Source: Streptomyces jumonjinensis (lineage in GTDB: Bacteria; Actinomycetota; Actinomycetes; Streptomycetales; Streptomycetaceae). Taken from it: 57,361 nt of DNA. How positions within the stretch are numbered: the stretch's first letter is position 1; each line of letters starts with the position of its first letter. The notes under the pieces are model-generated. The model was not told the DNA's origin. It worked only from the letters and a program-made list of their open reading frames with translations, and did not search any database. Of the stretch, positions 8,819-16,049 are shown piece by piece. The stretch is from assembly GCF_009600885.1 (NCBI RefSeq), contig NZ_VCLA01000199.1, positions 39,653-97,013 of the forward strand, given 5' to 3'. Made by a program: the position numbers and the translations under genes.

Positions 8819-9541
8819 TCAGTCCGGGATGCGGCGTTCGTCGTCCAGGTGGGCCATGGCGTAGCCGTGTTCATCGGGGTGACGGGCCAGGCGCGCCATC
8901 ACCCATGCGGTCCGGGCATCCATCCCCTCACCGAACTCGGCGGCCAAGCACCGCGCCTGCCACGTCGTACGCGGGGCGAACACCCACCGCACGAGCGGGA
9001 ACCGGACCCGGCCAACGCCAGGTCTCGTCCGGCCTGCCCCGTCAGGGGAGTCCTCGGCAGGGAAATCAGGAGTGATCGGGTCGTGCACGAACGCGAGTCT
9101 GGCGACGACCGCCGCCCTCGCGGCGGTGATCAGGCCCAAGGTCACCGAAACGGACGGCGCCGCAGGCCCTCGGTTGACGACATTTCGCGCAACCGCGCCG
9201 CCCACCACGAGCCGCTGATCGACGGCGTTCCCTCTCCAGTCCGGACGGACCACCGCGTCCGGACCCGCAGACTCACTCGCACCGACGCTCACACCGAGGT
9301 CCTGCGCCTGGTCGAGGTGGCTACGGCGGGGATTCGGCCCAGGTCTCCGGCCCGCCGCCCCGCCAACCACCACCGCCTGGTCGGCAAGGTCCAGGTCCTC
9401 CGCGTCGGCCATCCCGTCTGTCGCCAGGAACACCGCGATATCGCTGACCTTGTCGGCAGGGCCAAGGATCTGCCCGTCCCAGCGCACCCGCCGCCACCCG
9501 CGCTCGTCGGGCGGGTAGACCACCAGCCGGGGACTCGCCAT
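8819..9541 (-). pseudogene. Fused or frameshifted hypothetical proteins
   Basis: One frame is open from ATG 9541 to 8819 (240 codons) but looks composite. The N-terminus (LVVYPPDERGWRRVRWDGQI ... ADKVSDIAVFL) is convincing coding sequence. Near 9360 a neighbouring frame continues the same motif more sensibly as WRGGGPETWAESPP and then stops. The C-terminal 65 residues (FPLVRWVFAPRTTWQARCLA ... HPDEHGYAMAHLDDERRIPD) look like the end of a second small gene. I read this as two former small integrative-element genes whose separate frames have been damaged. Function unknown. Confidence 0.4.
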
Positions 9542-9712
9542 GACCCGGCCCCGATGGCCCGCACCGCGAGCGCAGGCTCTTGCATCCCCGGGCCGGAACG
9601 TCCATGGCTTCTCCAGGGGGCCCGGGGCCGGGTCGTACGCGCTGTGCCGGTGCACCGTCCGCGCGGCGTAGCGTGGTCTGGACGGCACGCATTGTGAGGA
9701 AGGGCCCGAGCG

Positions 9713-10231
9713 ATGAGCAACACCCCACCCGCTGAACCCTGGTCGACCCAGGTCCACGGCGAGACCGTCACTCTGCCGAGCACCGCGGCTGACATCCGCG
9801 CCGCTCTCCGTCCGGAGCGCCGCACGCAGATCGACACCACGATGCGTTCCACCATCGCCCACGACCCCTACGGCCACGGATCCACCACGCCCCGCTCGCG
9901 CGAGCGGGATTACCGGGAGGTCACCCTCCCGGCCGTCAACGCGATCGTCGTCTACTACGTCAGCGCCCCCGGCGGCCGGGCTATTCGATGTGCGCGTCAT
10001 GATGCCGCCGAGAGCCGGTGCGTGGGAGCCGCGGACTTCCCCCCGCCGTTTGTAGGCAAGCGCGGCCCGCACGCCGGCCTCCAATCGGTCCGAGCCGGGG
10101 CCCCTTCAGCGGATCAGCCGCTCAGATGTCTCCCCGCCCCCCGTCCGTACATGTCATCCCGACAGCCTTGGGCATGGCTTTCTCGATCCTGGCACGAACC
10201 TCCGCGATGTCGGGCCCTCCATGAGATGTGA
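9713..10231 (+). pseudogene. Antitoxin-toxin chimera (TA copy 2)
   Basis: Good start (GAGGAAGGG before ATG 9713). Residues about 12-40 (VHGETVTLPSTAADIRAALR) match the N-terminus of the antitoxin at 6947-7234. From the shared PERR motif onward the sequence instead matches the toxin: TIAHDPYGHGSTTPRSRERD then NAIVVYYVSA, aligning with the toxin remnants at 6.8 and 15.5 kb. The final toxin strand is lost, and after about residue 93 the frame runs on into unrelated sequence up to 10231. The simplest reading is an internal deletion joining the start of an antitoxin gene to the end of its toxin gene. It overlaps the 3' end of the convergent gene at 10122-10751. Confidence 0.55.
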
Positions 10232-10751
10232 TGTAGGCGTCGGGACCGTAGGCAGTGACGTGTTCGTCGCGCTCCTGGCTGATCACGATCAGCAGGCGCT
10301 CCCCGGGCTTCCAGCGCTTGTACGCGCCGTCTCTCTCGGGGTCGACCACGTTGAAGTCGGCCTGCTTCTTTCCTGTGTCGGGCTTAAGCCAGTCCGTCAC
10401 CGTGAGGGTCAGGATGACCCGGCCTGGCTGGGGTGCCTCGCGCACGGAAACCACGTCGCCCTCGACCATCGCCTGGGAACAGGCGATCCAGCCCTCCGTG
10501 CTGAGCTTGGCATCGCCGCCGGTGCCGGACCGCCCGCCGCTGTCGTCGCCGTCAAGTGCGATACCGAGCCCGATGGCGGCCGCCGCTGCGGCAGCCAGCA
10601 GTCCGCCAGCTGCCCCTCGCCGCCTCCACCAGATCACGCGGTTGGGCAGTGCAGGAGGCTTCTCTGACTCCTCCGCACGCCCGGTTTCCTCACCGATCAT
10701 TCGAAGGGCCGCACGCAACCGTTCCTCCTCGGCGTCCGTGAACTGCACCAT
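10122..10751 (-). CDS. Single-pass membrane protein of sigma cluster
   Basis: A 209-residue protein with a cytoplasmic N-terminus of about 45 residues (DAEEERLRAALRMIGEETGR), one membrane helix (about 48-67, GAAGGLLAAAAAAAIGLGIA) and an external domain of about 140 residues (WIACSQAMVEGDVVSV ... ERLLIVISQERDEHVTAYGP). It starts one base after the stop of the ECF sigma gene, so the two are co-translated. A membrane protein directly following an ECF sigma gene is often its anti-sigma factor; the short helical N-terminus would be the sigma-binding part, but it lacks the zinc-binding HxxxCxxC motif of ZAS-type anti-sigma factors. The anti-sigma role is inference only. Confidence 0.7.
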   Translation of the reverse strand: MVQFTDAEEERLRAALRMIGEETGRAEESEKPPALPNRVIWWRRRGAAGGLLAAAAAAAIGLGIALDGDDSGGRSGTGGDAKLSTEGWIACSQAMVEGDVVSVREAPQPGRVILTLTVTDWLKPDTGKKQADFNVVDPERDGAYKRWKPGERLLIVISQERDEHVTAYGPDAYITSHGGPDIAEVRARIEKAMPKAVGMTCTDGGRGDI

Positions 10752-10752
10752 C

Positions 10753-11289
10753 TCAGATCACCTCCTTGTCTTGCAGGCACTTCTTTAGCGCAGCAGTAGC
10801 GCTGTGCAGCCGGCTCTTGACGGTGCCCTCGGGGATCTCCAGTAACCGCGCGATGTCGTGAACCGGAAGGTCTGCGTAGTAGCGCAGACACAGCACCTGC
10901 CGCTGTCGCACCGGCATGGTCTCCAGCTCGCCGGCCACCGCCAGCGCCAGCACCCGCTGGTCTTCTGCTTCCGGGGGCGGCTGGTCCGCCCATCGGGTGG
11001 CCAGCCGCTCCCGCAGCGCGGCGTCGTGGGTGCGGCTGCGGTGCCAGTCGCATGCGACCCGGGAGGCAACCACCGTCAGCCATGCCGCCCAGTTACGGAT
11101 GGGGTCCTTCCCAGGTGCGGCCCGGGCATCCAGCAACTTCACCCGCACCTGCTGCACTCCGTCGTCCAACTGGTCCCAGGGCACCCCGCCCAGTGCGAGG
11201 ACCGCGCGCACCCGTGCCAGCTCCGCCGATCCGTCCAGCAGCGACTCTCCGTCCTGGCCGCCCCCGCCAGGTGTGCGTTGCCACCCCAT
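10753..11289 (-). CDS. ECF RNA polymerase sigma factor
   Basis: A 178-residue sigma-70 family protein with region 2 (residues about 35-90, WDQLDDGVQQVRVKLLDARA ... WLTVVASRVACDWHR) and region 4 (about 115-170, MPVRQRQVLCLRYYADLPVH then ARLLEIPEGTVKSRLHSATA, the -35-binding helix-turn-helix). It lacks regions 1.1 and 3, as ECF factors do. Codon 149 (plus strand 10843-10845) is TTA, so synthesis in Streptomyces would wait for the bldA tRNA. It is followed directly by the membrane protein gene and preceded by a perfect palindrome separating it from the secreted-protein genes. It likely drives a small extracytoplasmic response regulon, possibly including those neighbours. Confidence 0.9.
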   Translation of the reverse strand: MGWQRTPGGGGQDGESLLDGSAELARVRAVLALGGVPWDQLDDGVQQVRVKLLDARAAPGKDPIRNWAAWLTVVASRVACDWHRSRTHDAALRERLATRWADQPPPEAEDQRVLALAVAGELETMPVRQRQVLCLRYYADLPVHDIARLLEIPEGTVKSRLHSATAALKKCLQDKEVI

Positions 11290-11337
11290 ACGCCAGCCCT
11301 TCTACGTTTCTTCTACGACGGAGTAGGACCAGGAAAC

Positions 11338-11377
11338 GTTCGCCCCCGTCCCGAGAATTCTCGGGACGGGGGCGAAC
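11338..11377. terminator. Perfect 40-bp GC-rich palindrome
   Basis: Two 20-base arms (left GTTCGCCCCCGTCCCGAGAA) meet with no spacer to form a perfect inverted repeat. It lies between the stop of the secreted-protein gene (11441) and the start of the sigma gene (11289), all on the minus strand. The likeliest role is an intrinsic terminator insulating the two units; it lacks a T-tract, which is common in Streptomyces. A protein-binding site upstream of the sigma gene is the alternative. Confidence 0.7.
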
Positions 11378-11440
11378 CCGGCGGGGATGTGTGACGGGAG
11401 GATCCGCCGCGCATACCCTCCGCACCCCGCGCCGCTCCGC

Positions 11441-12187
11441 TCAGCCGCAGTCGGCCACTGCCGCAGATCCGGGTTGCACGGTCTGCGCGGGCTTGGCCGC
11501 GTTGAGGGCCTTGGCCAGGTCATCGGCCGAAAGCCCGGCTAGCTGGTCCTCCAGCCGCATGTCGGGTCCGGTTTCGGCCCGGGGTTGTGTTGCTTGCAGG
11601 TGGCGCCCCTCCATCTCGCCTTCGCCGATGGTGTTGTTGTCGTAGGGCACGACGGCACCTTCGCCCAGGGTGTGCCATTGGGCGGGCTCGGGCTCGTCGC
11701 CCGGGGAGCATTTGGCTTCCTCCCAGTCAAGGGCCAGGATGTAGCGGTGGCCGGTCTCGACCCGCGGCTGGTCTCTCATGGCCATCTTCGTTCGGTTGCT
11801 GGTGCTGCCGCCGGTGAAGCGCCAGCCGGTGGAGGCACGTTTCCACTCGGCCGGCGCCGCCCGGGGCGCCCCGCCGCGGGACCAGACCACCTCATCGACC
11901 CTCAAGGTCACTTCCCGGCCGGTCAATCCTTCGCCGCGTTCGATCTCGATCAGTGCAGGCGGGGTCTCGCGTTCTGAGACCGCAGTGACGACCACCACGT
12001 GGTCGGCATAGGTCACCCAGTCCTCCGCGGTCTGGCTGGGGCGGCGATCCTTGCCCTCGGCAATCAGCACCGTCTCCCCGTCGCCCCGTCTTGCTTCCCC
12101 CTGGCCGTCCTGCATGCTGGCCAGCCCACTTGCGACGGCAGCGACAGCAATCACCCCGGTAACGGCGGCACCCGCGCGAAATCTCAA
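11441..12187 (-). CDS. Secreted protein linked to sigma cluster
   Basis: The frame opens at GTG 12208, but a GGGGAGG box lies 6 bases before TTG 12187, giving 248 residues beginning with an export signal (RFRAGAAVTGVIAVAAVASG). The mature part contains AEDWVTYADHVVVVTAVSER, a strand block RPSQ...VVWSRGGAPRAAP, and RVETGHRYILALDWEEAKCS, then an acidic helical C-terminus (GLSADDLAKALNAAKPAQ). No enzyme motif is visible. The protease gene ends 2-3 bases before the GTG start, so the two are probably co-transcribed. A related but frameshifted copy lies at 46073-46718 (shared GHSYIAVL-type block), so the family is duplicated in this window. Role unknown; probably cell-surface. Confidence 0.7.
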   Translation of the reverse strand: MRFRAGAAVTGVIAVAAVASGLASMQDGQGEARRGDGETVLIAEGKDRRPSQTAEDWVTYADHVVVVTAVSERETPPALIEIERGEGLTGREVTLRVDEVVWSRGGAPRAAPAEWKRASTGWRFTGGSTSNRTKMAMRDQPRVETGHRYILALDWEEAKCSPGDEPEPAQWHTLGEGAVVPYDNNTIGEGEMEGRHLQATQPRAETGPDMRLEDQLAGLSADDLAKALNAAKPAQTVQPGSAAVADCG

Positions 12188-12210
12188 TGGAAGTCCTCCC
12201 CTGGTCACCG

Positions 12211-12888
12211 TCAGTACACCGAGTTGATGTTGGCGACGTTGCTGGAGCCGAGGTTGTTGTTCCAGTCAGAGGTAACCATGCAGCCGAGCCGCGGCTCGTT
12301 GTTTCCCTTGACGGGGATGGCGTCCATACCGTGGGTCAGGCCGACGGCATGGCCGGTTTCGTGACAGGCAACGCTGGTGTCGTATGTCCCGTTGCCGCGG
12401 ATGCGGATGTACTGCTGGTCGCATTCCCAGAGTGCGTACCGCCCTGAGCCCTCACCACCGTCCTCGCACCAGGTGACACCGATGGAGTTCTCGCTGAGGT
12501 TCTTCGATCCCTCCTGGTAGATGATGTCGGTCTCGCCCGAGCCAGAGAATACGGGCGTCGAATCGTAGTGGATAGCCAAGTTCGTCGGCGCGTACTCATT
12601 GCTCATCGTGGATGACACTGCTGCACGATCCGGAGACTCCAGTTCGAACGCTCCGACGCTGTCCATGTAGTAATAGACGTCGGCGTTGTCTGTGAGGCAG
12701 TCCACACTCCCGTCTCCGCCATCAGGGTCATTCATGCACTGAGGTGCCGCAATTCCGCCAACGGGGACGATGTTGTCTGTGTAAAATGCCGCCCACGCTC
12801 CATTGACCGTCACCATCAGCCCGACGGTGGCCAGAGCAACCACGCTCATGACCTCCCGACGATGCAGTCTCATCAGACGTATCTGCAC
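12211..12888 (-). CDS. Secreted metzincin-like zinc metalloprotease
   Basis: GTG 12888 is chosen because GGGGAG sits five bases upstream; ATG 12918 lacks a site. The 225-residue precursor has a signal peptide ending near VNGAWA. Residues about 180-195 read ACHETGHAVGLTHG, the HExxHxxGxxH zinc signature with glutamate as catalytic base, and CMVTSDW about 20 residues later fits a Met-turn. Cysteine pairs (CMND, DCL, TWCED, WECDQ) suggest a disulfide-stabilised exported domain. It is small like snapalysin but otherwise not obviously that family. Its position just upstream of the secreted partner and the ECF sigma gene suggests a cell-envelope or extracellular proteolysis role under that regulator; substrate unknown. 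Confidence 0.8.
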   Translation of the reverse strand: MQIRLMRLHRREVMSVVALATVGLMVTVNGAWAAFYTDNIVPVGGIAAPQCMNDPDGGDGSVDCLTDNADVYYYMDSVGAFELESPDRAAVSSTMSNEYAPTNLAIHYDSTPVFSGSGETDIIYQEGSKNLSENSIGVTWCEDGGEGSGRYALWECDQQYIRIRGNGTYDTSVACHETGHAVGLTHGMDAIPVKGNNEPRLGCMVTSDWNNNLGSSNVANINSVY

Positions 12889-13386
12889 ACTAACTCCCCA
12901 TTCATCGAATATCGACACTCAGGAAGCGGGAGGCTGGCCTGCTGCCCGCCTCAAGCGAGTCTCCGTCAGCCCCTCCCACAGATTGAACACATAGTGCGAT
13001 CGGGGGGAGCGCAAAAGAAGTGAGTATTTCTGAGAGATCACGAACCCCCACCGGACCGCGCCCGGGTTGTCCCTGATCTCCGTTCTCATGACTTCTCGCA
13101 AAACAGCTTTCGCATAAATGAGCCCCCAGTGCCGCCGCAATCCCCCGACAAGCCCCGCGCCCCGGGGTCTGCGGCAGCCTCAGACGCTACGACCTGACAC
13201 CGTCCATGGCGATCGACCACCCGCGAACTGACCGGTTCCAAAGAAGAACTTGACCAGAAATCAGGCACGCCCTGATTATCACCAGGCGTTACCGGAAAAA
13301 GAGGGCAGGCACTCCGCTTCCTGAGCCGTCCCGGCATCGCAATCCCTGAAAACGTTATAGCCGAAGAACCCTCAACGAGGGTGAAA
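12889..13386. other. Gap without a supportable gene
   Basis: About 500 bases upstream of the metalloprotease. Two short minus-strand frames (12919-13140 and 13086-13337) lack ribosome sites and any family pattern. The stretch probably holds the protease promoter; base composition is lower in GC than its neighbours. I see no strong repeats. Confidence 0.4.
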
Positions 13387-14147
13387 TCACGCAGTAATTA
13401 CGGGGTGCTCGCGGCATAGTTCACGGCGCGCGCCTGTTTGCAATGGGTGGTGCGCGGCGAGCTGATCGGGCTGATCCGGGTCCGTCCGCTCAAGGTCGGC
13501 GAGGACACGCTCACCGGGATCGCGGAGCTCACGAACATAGTCGCTGCGGCCGGTGCGAACGAGGTCGCGGATGTTCTTGTGCTCCTGGTGGGCGGTGAGC
13601 GCGGCCATGTATCCGGAGTTCATCTTCCGGGGCCCGACTGACGGTCCGGCCGGAGCCGGCTCCTCGCGCGCCGACGTGGTGCCGGGCACCGGGGCCGCCG
13701 GGGTGTCGACGCCGCCGGGCGGCAGGATCCGCAGGGTGCGCATGTGCGCGTCGGGCACCTTCGCGTTGGCCGCGTCGATCAGCTTCGGCGTGCTCCAGCA
13801 TAGCTTCGTGCCGTACGCGGGGGTGTCGGGGGCGACGTCCAGGCGGCCGGTGTCTGCGTCGAACGTCATGGCCTGGACGTGACCGGTGAGCTCGGGCGTG
13901 GCCGCGGCGAGGACGGCCTCCCACCGGGCGGGGACGCTGCCGCCGGCGGCCGGGGCGACCATGCCGCGCTCGGTCATCATCATGCCGATCGCGGCACCGA
14001 GCCGAGCGGCTCGCGGCCGTCGCGCCGTACGAGCGTGACGGTTCGCCGCTTCGGCTTCGCCGTGCGGGCGGCACCGTTCTTCTTCGCCGCCTCCCGGGCC
14101 GCGACCATGGCCTGGCGCGCGAGGTCGACGCCACTCAGCTCAGTCAT
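13387..14147 (-). pseudogene. DciA-like (DUF721) protein, frameshifted
   Basis: The gene starts at ATG 14147 (MTELSGVDLARQAMVAAREA ... RRDGREPLGS) and after a one-base frame change near 13990-14005 continues as MMMTERGMVAPAAGG, RWEAVLAAATPELTGHVQAM, DADTGRLDVAPDTPAYGTKL and MRTLRILPPGG. This block follows the DUF721/DciA pattern (W..V.G..L..H, then a V...SPAW-like strand), a fold related to the N-domain of DnaA partners that load replicative helicase. DciA-like genes also occur in integrative elements. The downstream frame could still start at ATG 13983, which would keep the folded domain but lose the helical N-terminus. Confidence 0.6.
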
Positions 14148-14278
14148 GCGATCACCGCCCGGCCGTGTCGCCGTCCAGGGGCCGGGCAGCGAGCTCGGGC
14201 AGCCGGTCCGTCCACGGCGCGGGGGGCCTGGACGTGCGAGGGCAGACGGTCCGAGGCGGAACGGCTGCTGTGGTCTGC

Positions 14279-14992
14279 TCAGGAGAGGGCGGTCGGTTTG
14301 CGGGGTGGTGGGACGGCCCGGAGCAGTTCCCACAGGGGGCGTGAGCCGGAGGCCCACACAGCGAGGGTGTGGCGGTCGACGACGTGGAGGCGCTGCTGCT
14401 TGGCGAAGGCCAGGGCAGGTGCGGTGACCCGGCCGTTCGTCACGATGACCGCGATGTCGGCGCCGTGGACTTGGCGGGCGGTCCCGTTGAGCACCTGAAG
14501 GTCCGGGGTGCCCACGGCGGAGCCGGCGGTGCCGTTGCGGCGGTGTTTGCATTGGATCACCCAGCGCCGCCCGTAGGGGTCGGTGGCCTTCACATCGGCG
14601 CCCAGGTCCCCGCCGCCCCCGACGCGGACTGCATCCGGGCAGCCGTCACGGCGCATCAGGTCTCGTACCGCGTCCTCGAACCGGGCGTGATGCAGGGCGT
14701 CCAGTTGTGACAGGCCATAGCGCAGGCCCTGTGCGCGGACCGCTTCCCACCGTGCCTGCCGCCGCTTCTGGTAGAGCCAGCCGCCGCCGACCAGCGCCGC
14801 GAGCGCGCCGATGATGATCAGGACCCACCAGTGGGCCAGCAGCCAGTTGACGACGGCGACCGCCAGGGCTATGGCCAGGACCCCGGTCACGATGAGGCCG
14901 GTCAACCGGTCGTTCGCGCGCTTCCGCTGCCTGCCCGGCCTGCGGGTACGACGCCGTGCCGGCGGGCGCCTTTTGCGCGTTCGGGGGCTCAC
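14279..14992 (-). CDS. Membrane-linked Mrr-like restriction endonuclease
   Basis: A 237-residue protein with a very basic N-terminus (about 28 residues), two membrane helices (about 31-72, GLIVTGVLAIALAVAVVNWL then VLIIIGALAALVGGGW) and a C-terminal Mrr-cat domain of the PD-(D/E)xK superfamily. The catalytic region reads GGGGDLGADVKATDPYGRRW then VIQCKHRRNG, giving the D-(x)n-QxK form seen in Mrr nucleases, and later DIAVIVTNGRVT. Proteins of this architecture are widespread in Streptomyces and may cut foreign DNA at the membrane. The GTG start overlaps the stop of the upstream small gene (GTGA), indicating translational coupling. Confidence 0.8.
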   Translation of the reverse strand: MSPRTRKRRPPARRRTRRPGRQRKRANDRLTGLIVTGVLAIALAVAVVNWLLAHWWVLIIIGALAALVGGGWLYQKRRQARWEAVRAQGLRYGLSQLDALHHARFEDAVRDLMRRDGCPDAVRVGGGGDLGADVKATDPYGRRWVIQCKHRRNGTAGSAVGTPDLQVLNGTARQVHGADIAVIVTNGRVTAPALAFAKQQRLHVVDRHTLAVWASGSRPLWELLRAVPPPRKPTALS

Positions 14993-15198
14993 CGGCTGGC
15001 CTGCGTGACGCCGCTCGCGAGCTCCCCCAGGATGTTCTGGATTCCCTGGCCCACCGAGGTCGGAGCGATCAGGACCCCCAGTGCCAGAACGATGACCACG
15101 GTCAGCTTCTCGTCGAAGCGACTACGGGCCTGTGTACGCCGCCGCAGCCGCCAGACCACGATGACTGCGAGCAGCACCGCCACGTTGATGGTCAGCAA
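14989..15198 (-). CDS. Small two-helix membrane protein
   Basis: TTG 15198 is preceded by GGGGGAGG at a spacing of 9 bases, giving 69 residues; the longer frame to 15345 has no ribosome site. Two hydrophobic helices (TINVAVLLAVIVVWRL and LTVVIVLALGVLIAPTSVG) flank a basic loop (RRRTQARSRFDEK). The stop codon overlaps the GTG of the Mrr-like gene, so the two are made together. Small membrane proteins preceding the Mrr-like nuclease may anchor or regulate it, or may be a spread-type protein of an integrative element. Function is unproven. Confidence 0.6.
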   Translation of the reverse strand: MLTINVAVLLAVIVVWRLRRRTQARSRFDEKLTVVIVLALGVLIAPTSVGQGIQNILGELASGVTQASR

Positions 15199-15406
15199 CC
15201 GACCAGACCTCCCCCCAGCGCGCCACTCCACACGGGGATGGCAGGACGCCACCCCAGCCCCCTTGTGTAGCGGGACCGCGGCGGCGCTGGAGGCGGGTTG
15301 TCGGCGAATGGCACAAAGCGATCCGGGCCTGGCCGAATACCGCACGGCGGATCAATCGACGATTGCCGGGCCCCGTTTGCTTCCGGGGACGGGCGGGCGC
15401 GGTGTC

Positions 15407-15664
15407 TCAGTGGATGACGTCGACGGTGGTGATGGCCAGGACCGTGTCGTGGACCCAGTACAGGACGATGGCGTCCGGGAAGGAGACCACCCGCCGGTCC
15501 TTGGTCTGGGGGCGAGCCGGAGCCTGTTTCGATCCGAGCCCGTACGGGGAGGCGGCCAGGCACCGCATCCCGGCATCCAGCGCGTCCCGCACCGAGGGCT
15601 TCATCGCCGCGCGCTGCGCACGGGCCCGGTTCGTGAACTGGACCTGGAAGTACCCGGAGCTCAC
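15407..15664 (-). CDS. RelE/ParE-like toxin (TA copy 3, intact)
   Basis: GTG 15664 overlaps the stop of the upstream antitoxin remnant (GTGA), giving an 85-residue protein. It shares the block order of the toxin remnants at 6.8 and 9.8 kb: an N-terminal strand (YFQVQFTNRARAQRAAMKPS), the YGLGS motif (YGCGS and YGHGS in the others), the DRRVVSFPDAIVLYWV strand and the C-terminal strand TVLAITTVDVIH. RelE-superfamily toxins cleave mRNA on the ribosome or poison gyrase; which applies cannot be decided from sequence. The frame is undamaged, whereas its cognate antitoxin is frameshifted. Confidence 0.65.
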   Translation of the reverse strand: MSSGYFQVQFTNRARAQRAAMKPSVRDALDAGMRCLAASPYGLGSKQAPARPQTKDRRVVSFPDAIVLYWVHDTVLAITTVDVIH

Positions 15665-15870
15665 GCGGCCTCGGCCGGGTTGTAGCCGGGCAGGTCTTCC
15701 GGCCCACGCGCCCGGTGGCAGCGCCCACATGGCGAGCGTCTGCGCGAGCCGGGCAGCGGGGGTCCGTCCGATCTCGGCCTCGAACTCCGCCAGCCGGTCG
15801 GCCTGCGGACCCCGCCGGCACCGCGGCGGGAATCCGGGGCGCCCCGGGGAACGTACCTGGGCTGACGGGC
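15661..15870 (-). pseudogene. Antitoxin remnant (TA copy 3)
   Basis: The central part ADRLAEFEAEIGRTPAARLA then QTLAMWALPPG aligns with the intact antitoxin at 6947-7234 (AEEFTREV ... GVLARWALRTP). Two frame changes are needed to follow it: one near 15805-15820, before QADRLAE, and one near 15703-15708, after which the tail reads GPEDLPGYNPAEAA and stops at 15661-15663, overlapping the GTG of the toxin. As it stands, no full-length antitoxin can be made from this copy. Confidence 0.5.
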
Positions 15871-16016
15871 TCTCAGGGCCGCCGGGTCCGGATATCCGGC
15901 CCCTCGTCGGAGCGATGGACGGCAGGGGTGGCCGCGGCGAGGCGATTCGCCGAGTGAAGCGGCGGCAGGACCGTTTACCCCCGCCGGGGGCCGGAGTAGG
16001 GTGTGTGTCGCAGATC

Positions 16017-16026
16017 ACGTTAACGT
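16017..16026. promoter_or_regulatory. Candidate LacI-type operator
   Basis: ACGTTAACGT is a perfect 10-base palindrome lying 24 bases before the start of the first operon gene (16050). The operon encodes a LacI-family regulator, and many LacI-type operators are short palindromes with a central symmetric step. I found no clear -10/-35 around it, so the assignment rests on position and symmetry. Confidence 0.4.
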
Positions 16027-16049
16027 TCATGTCGAGAGCGGGGACGGAG

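Noticed and set aside
12919..13140. A 73-codon minus-strand frame upstream of the metalloprotease
   Set aside because: No ribosome site, no family resemblance, and it occupies the likely promoter region.
15363..16049. A 598-codon plus-strand frame extending the EEP gene upstream
   Set aside because: The upstream part is antisense to the toxin-antitoxin copy and has no ribosome site; a signal peptide begins at ATG 16050 with a good site.
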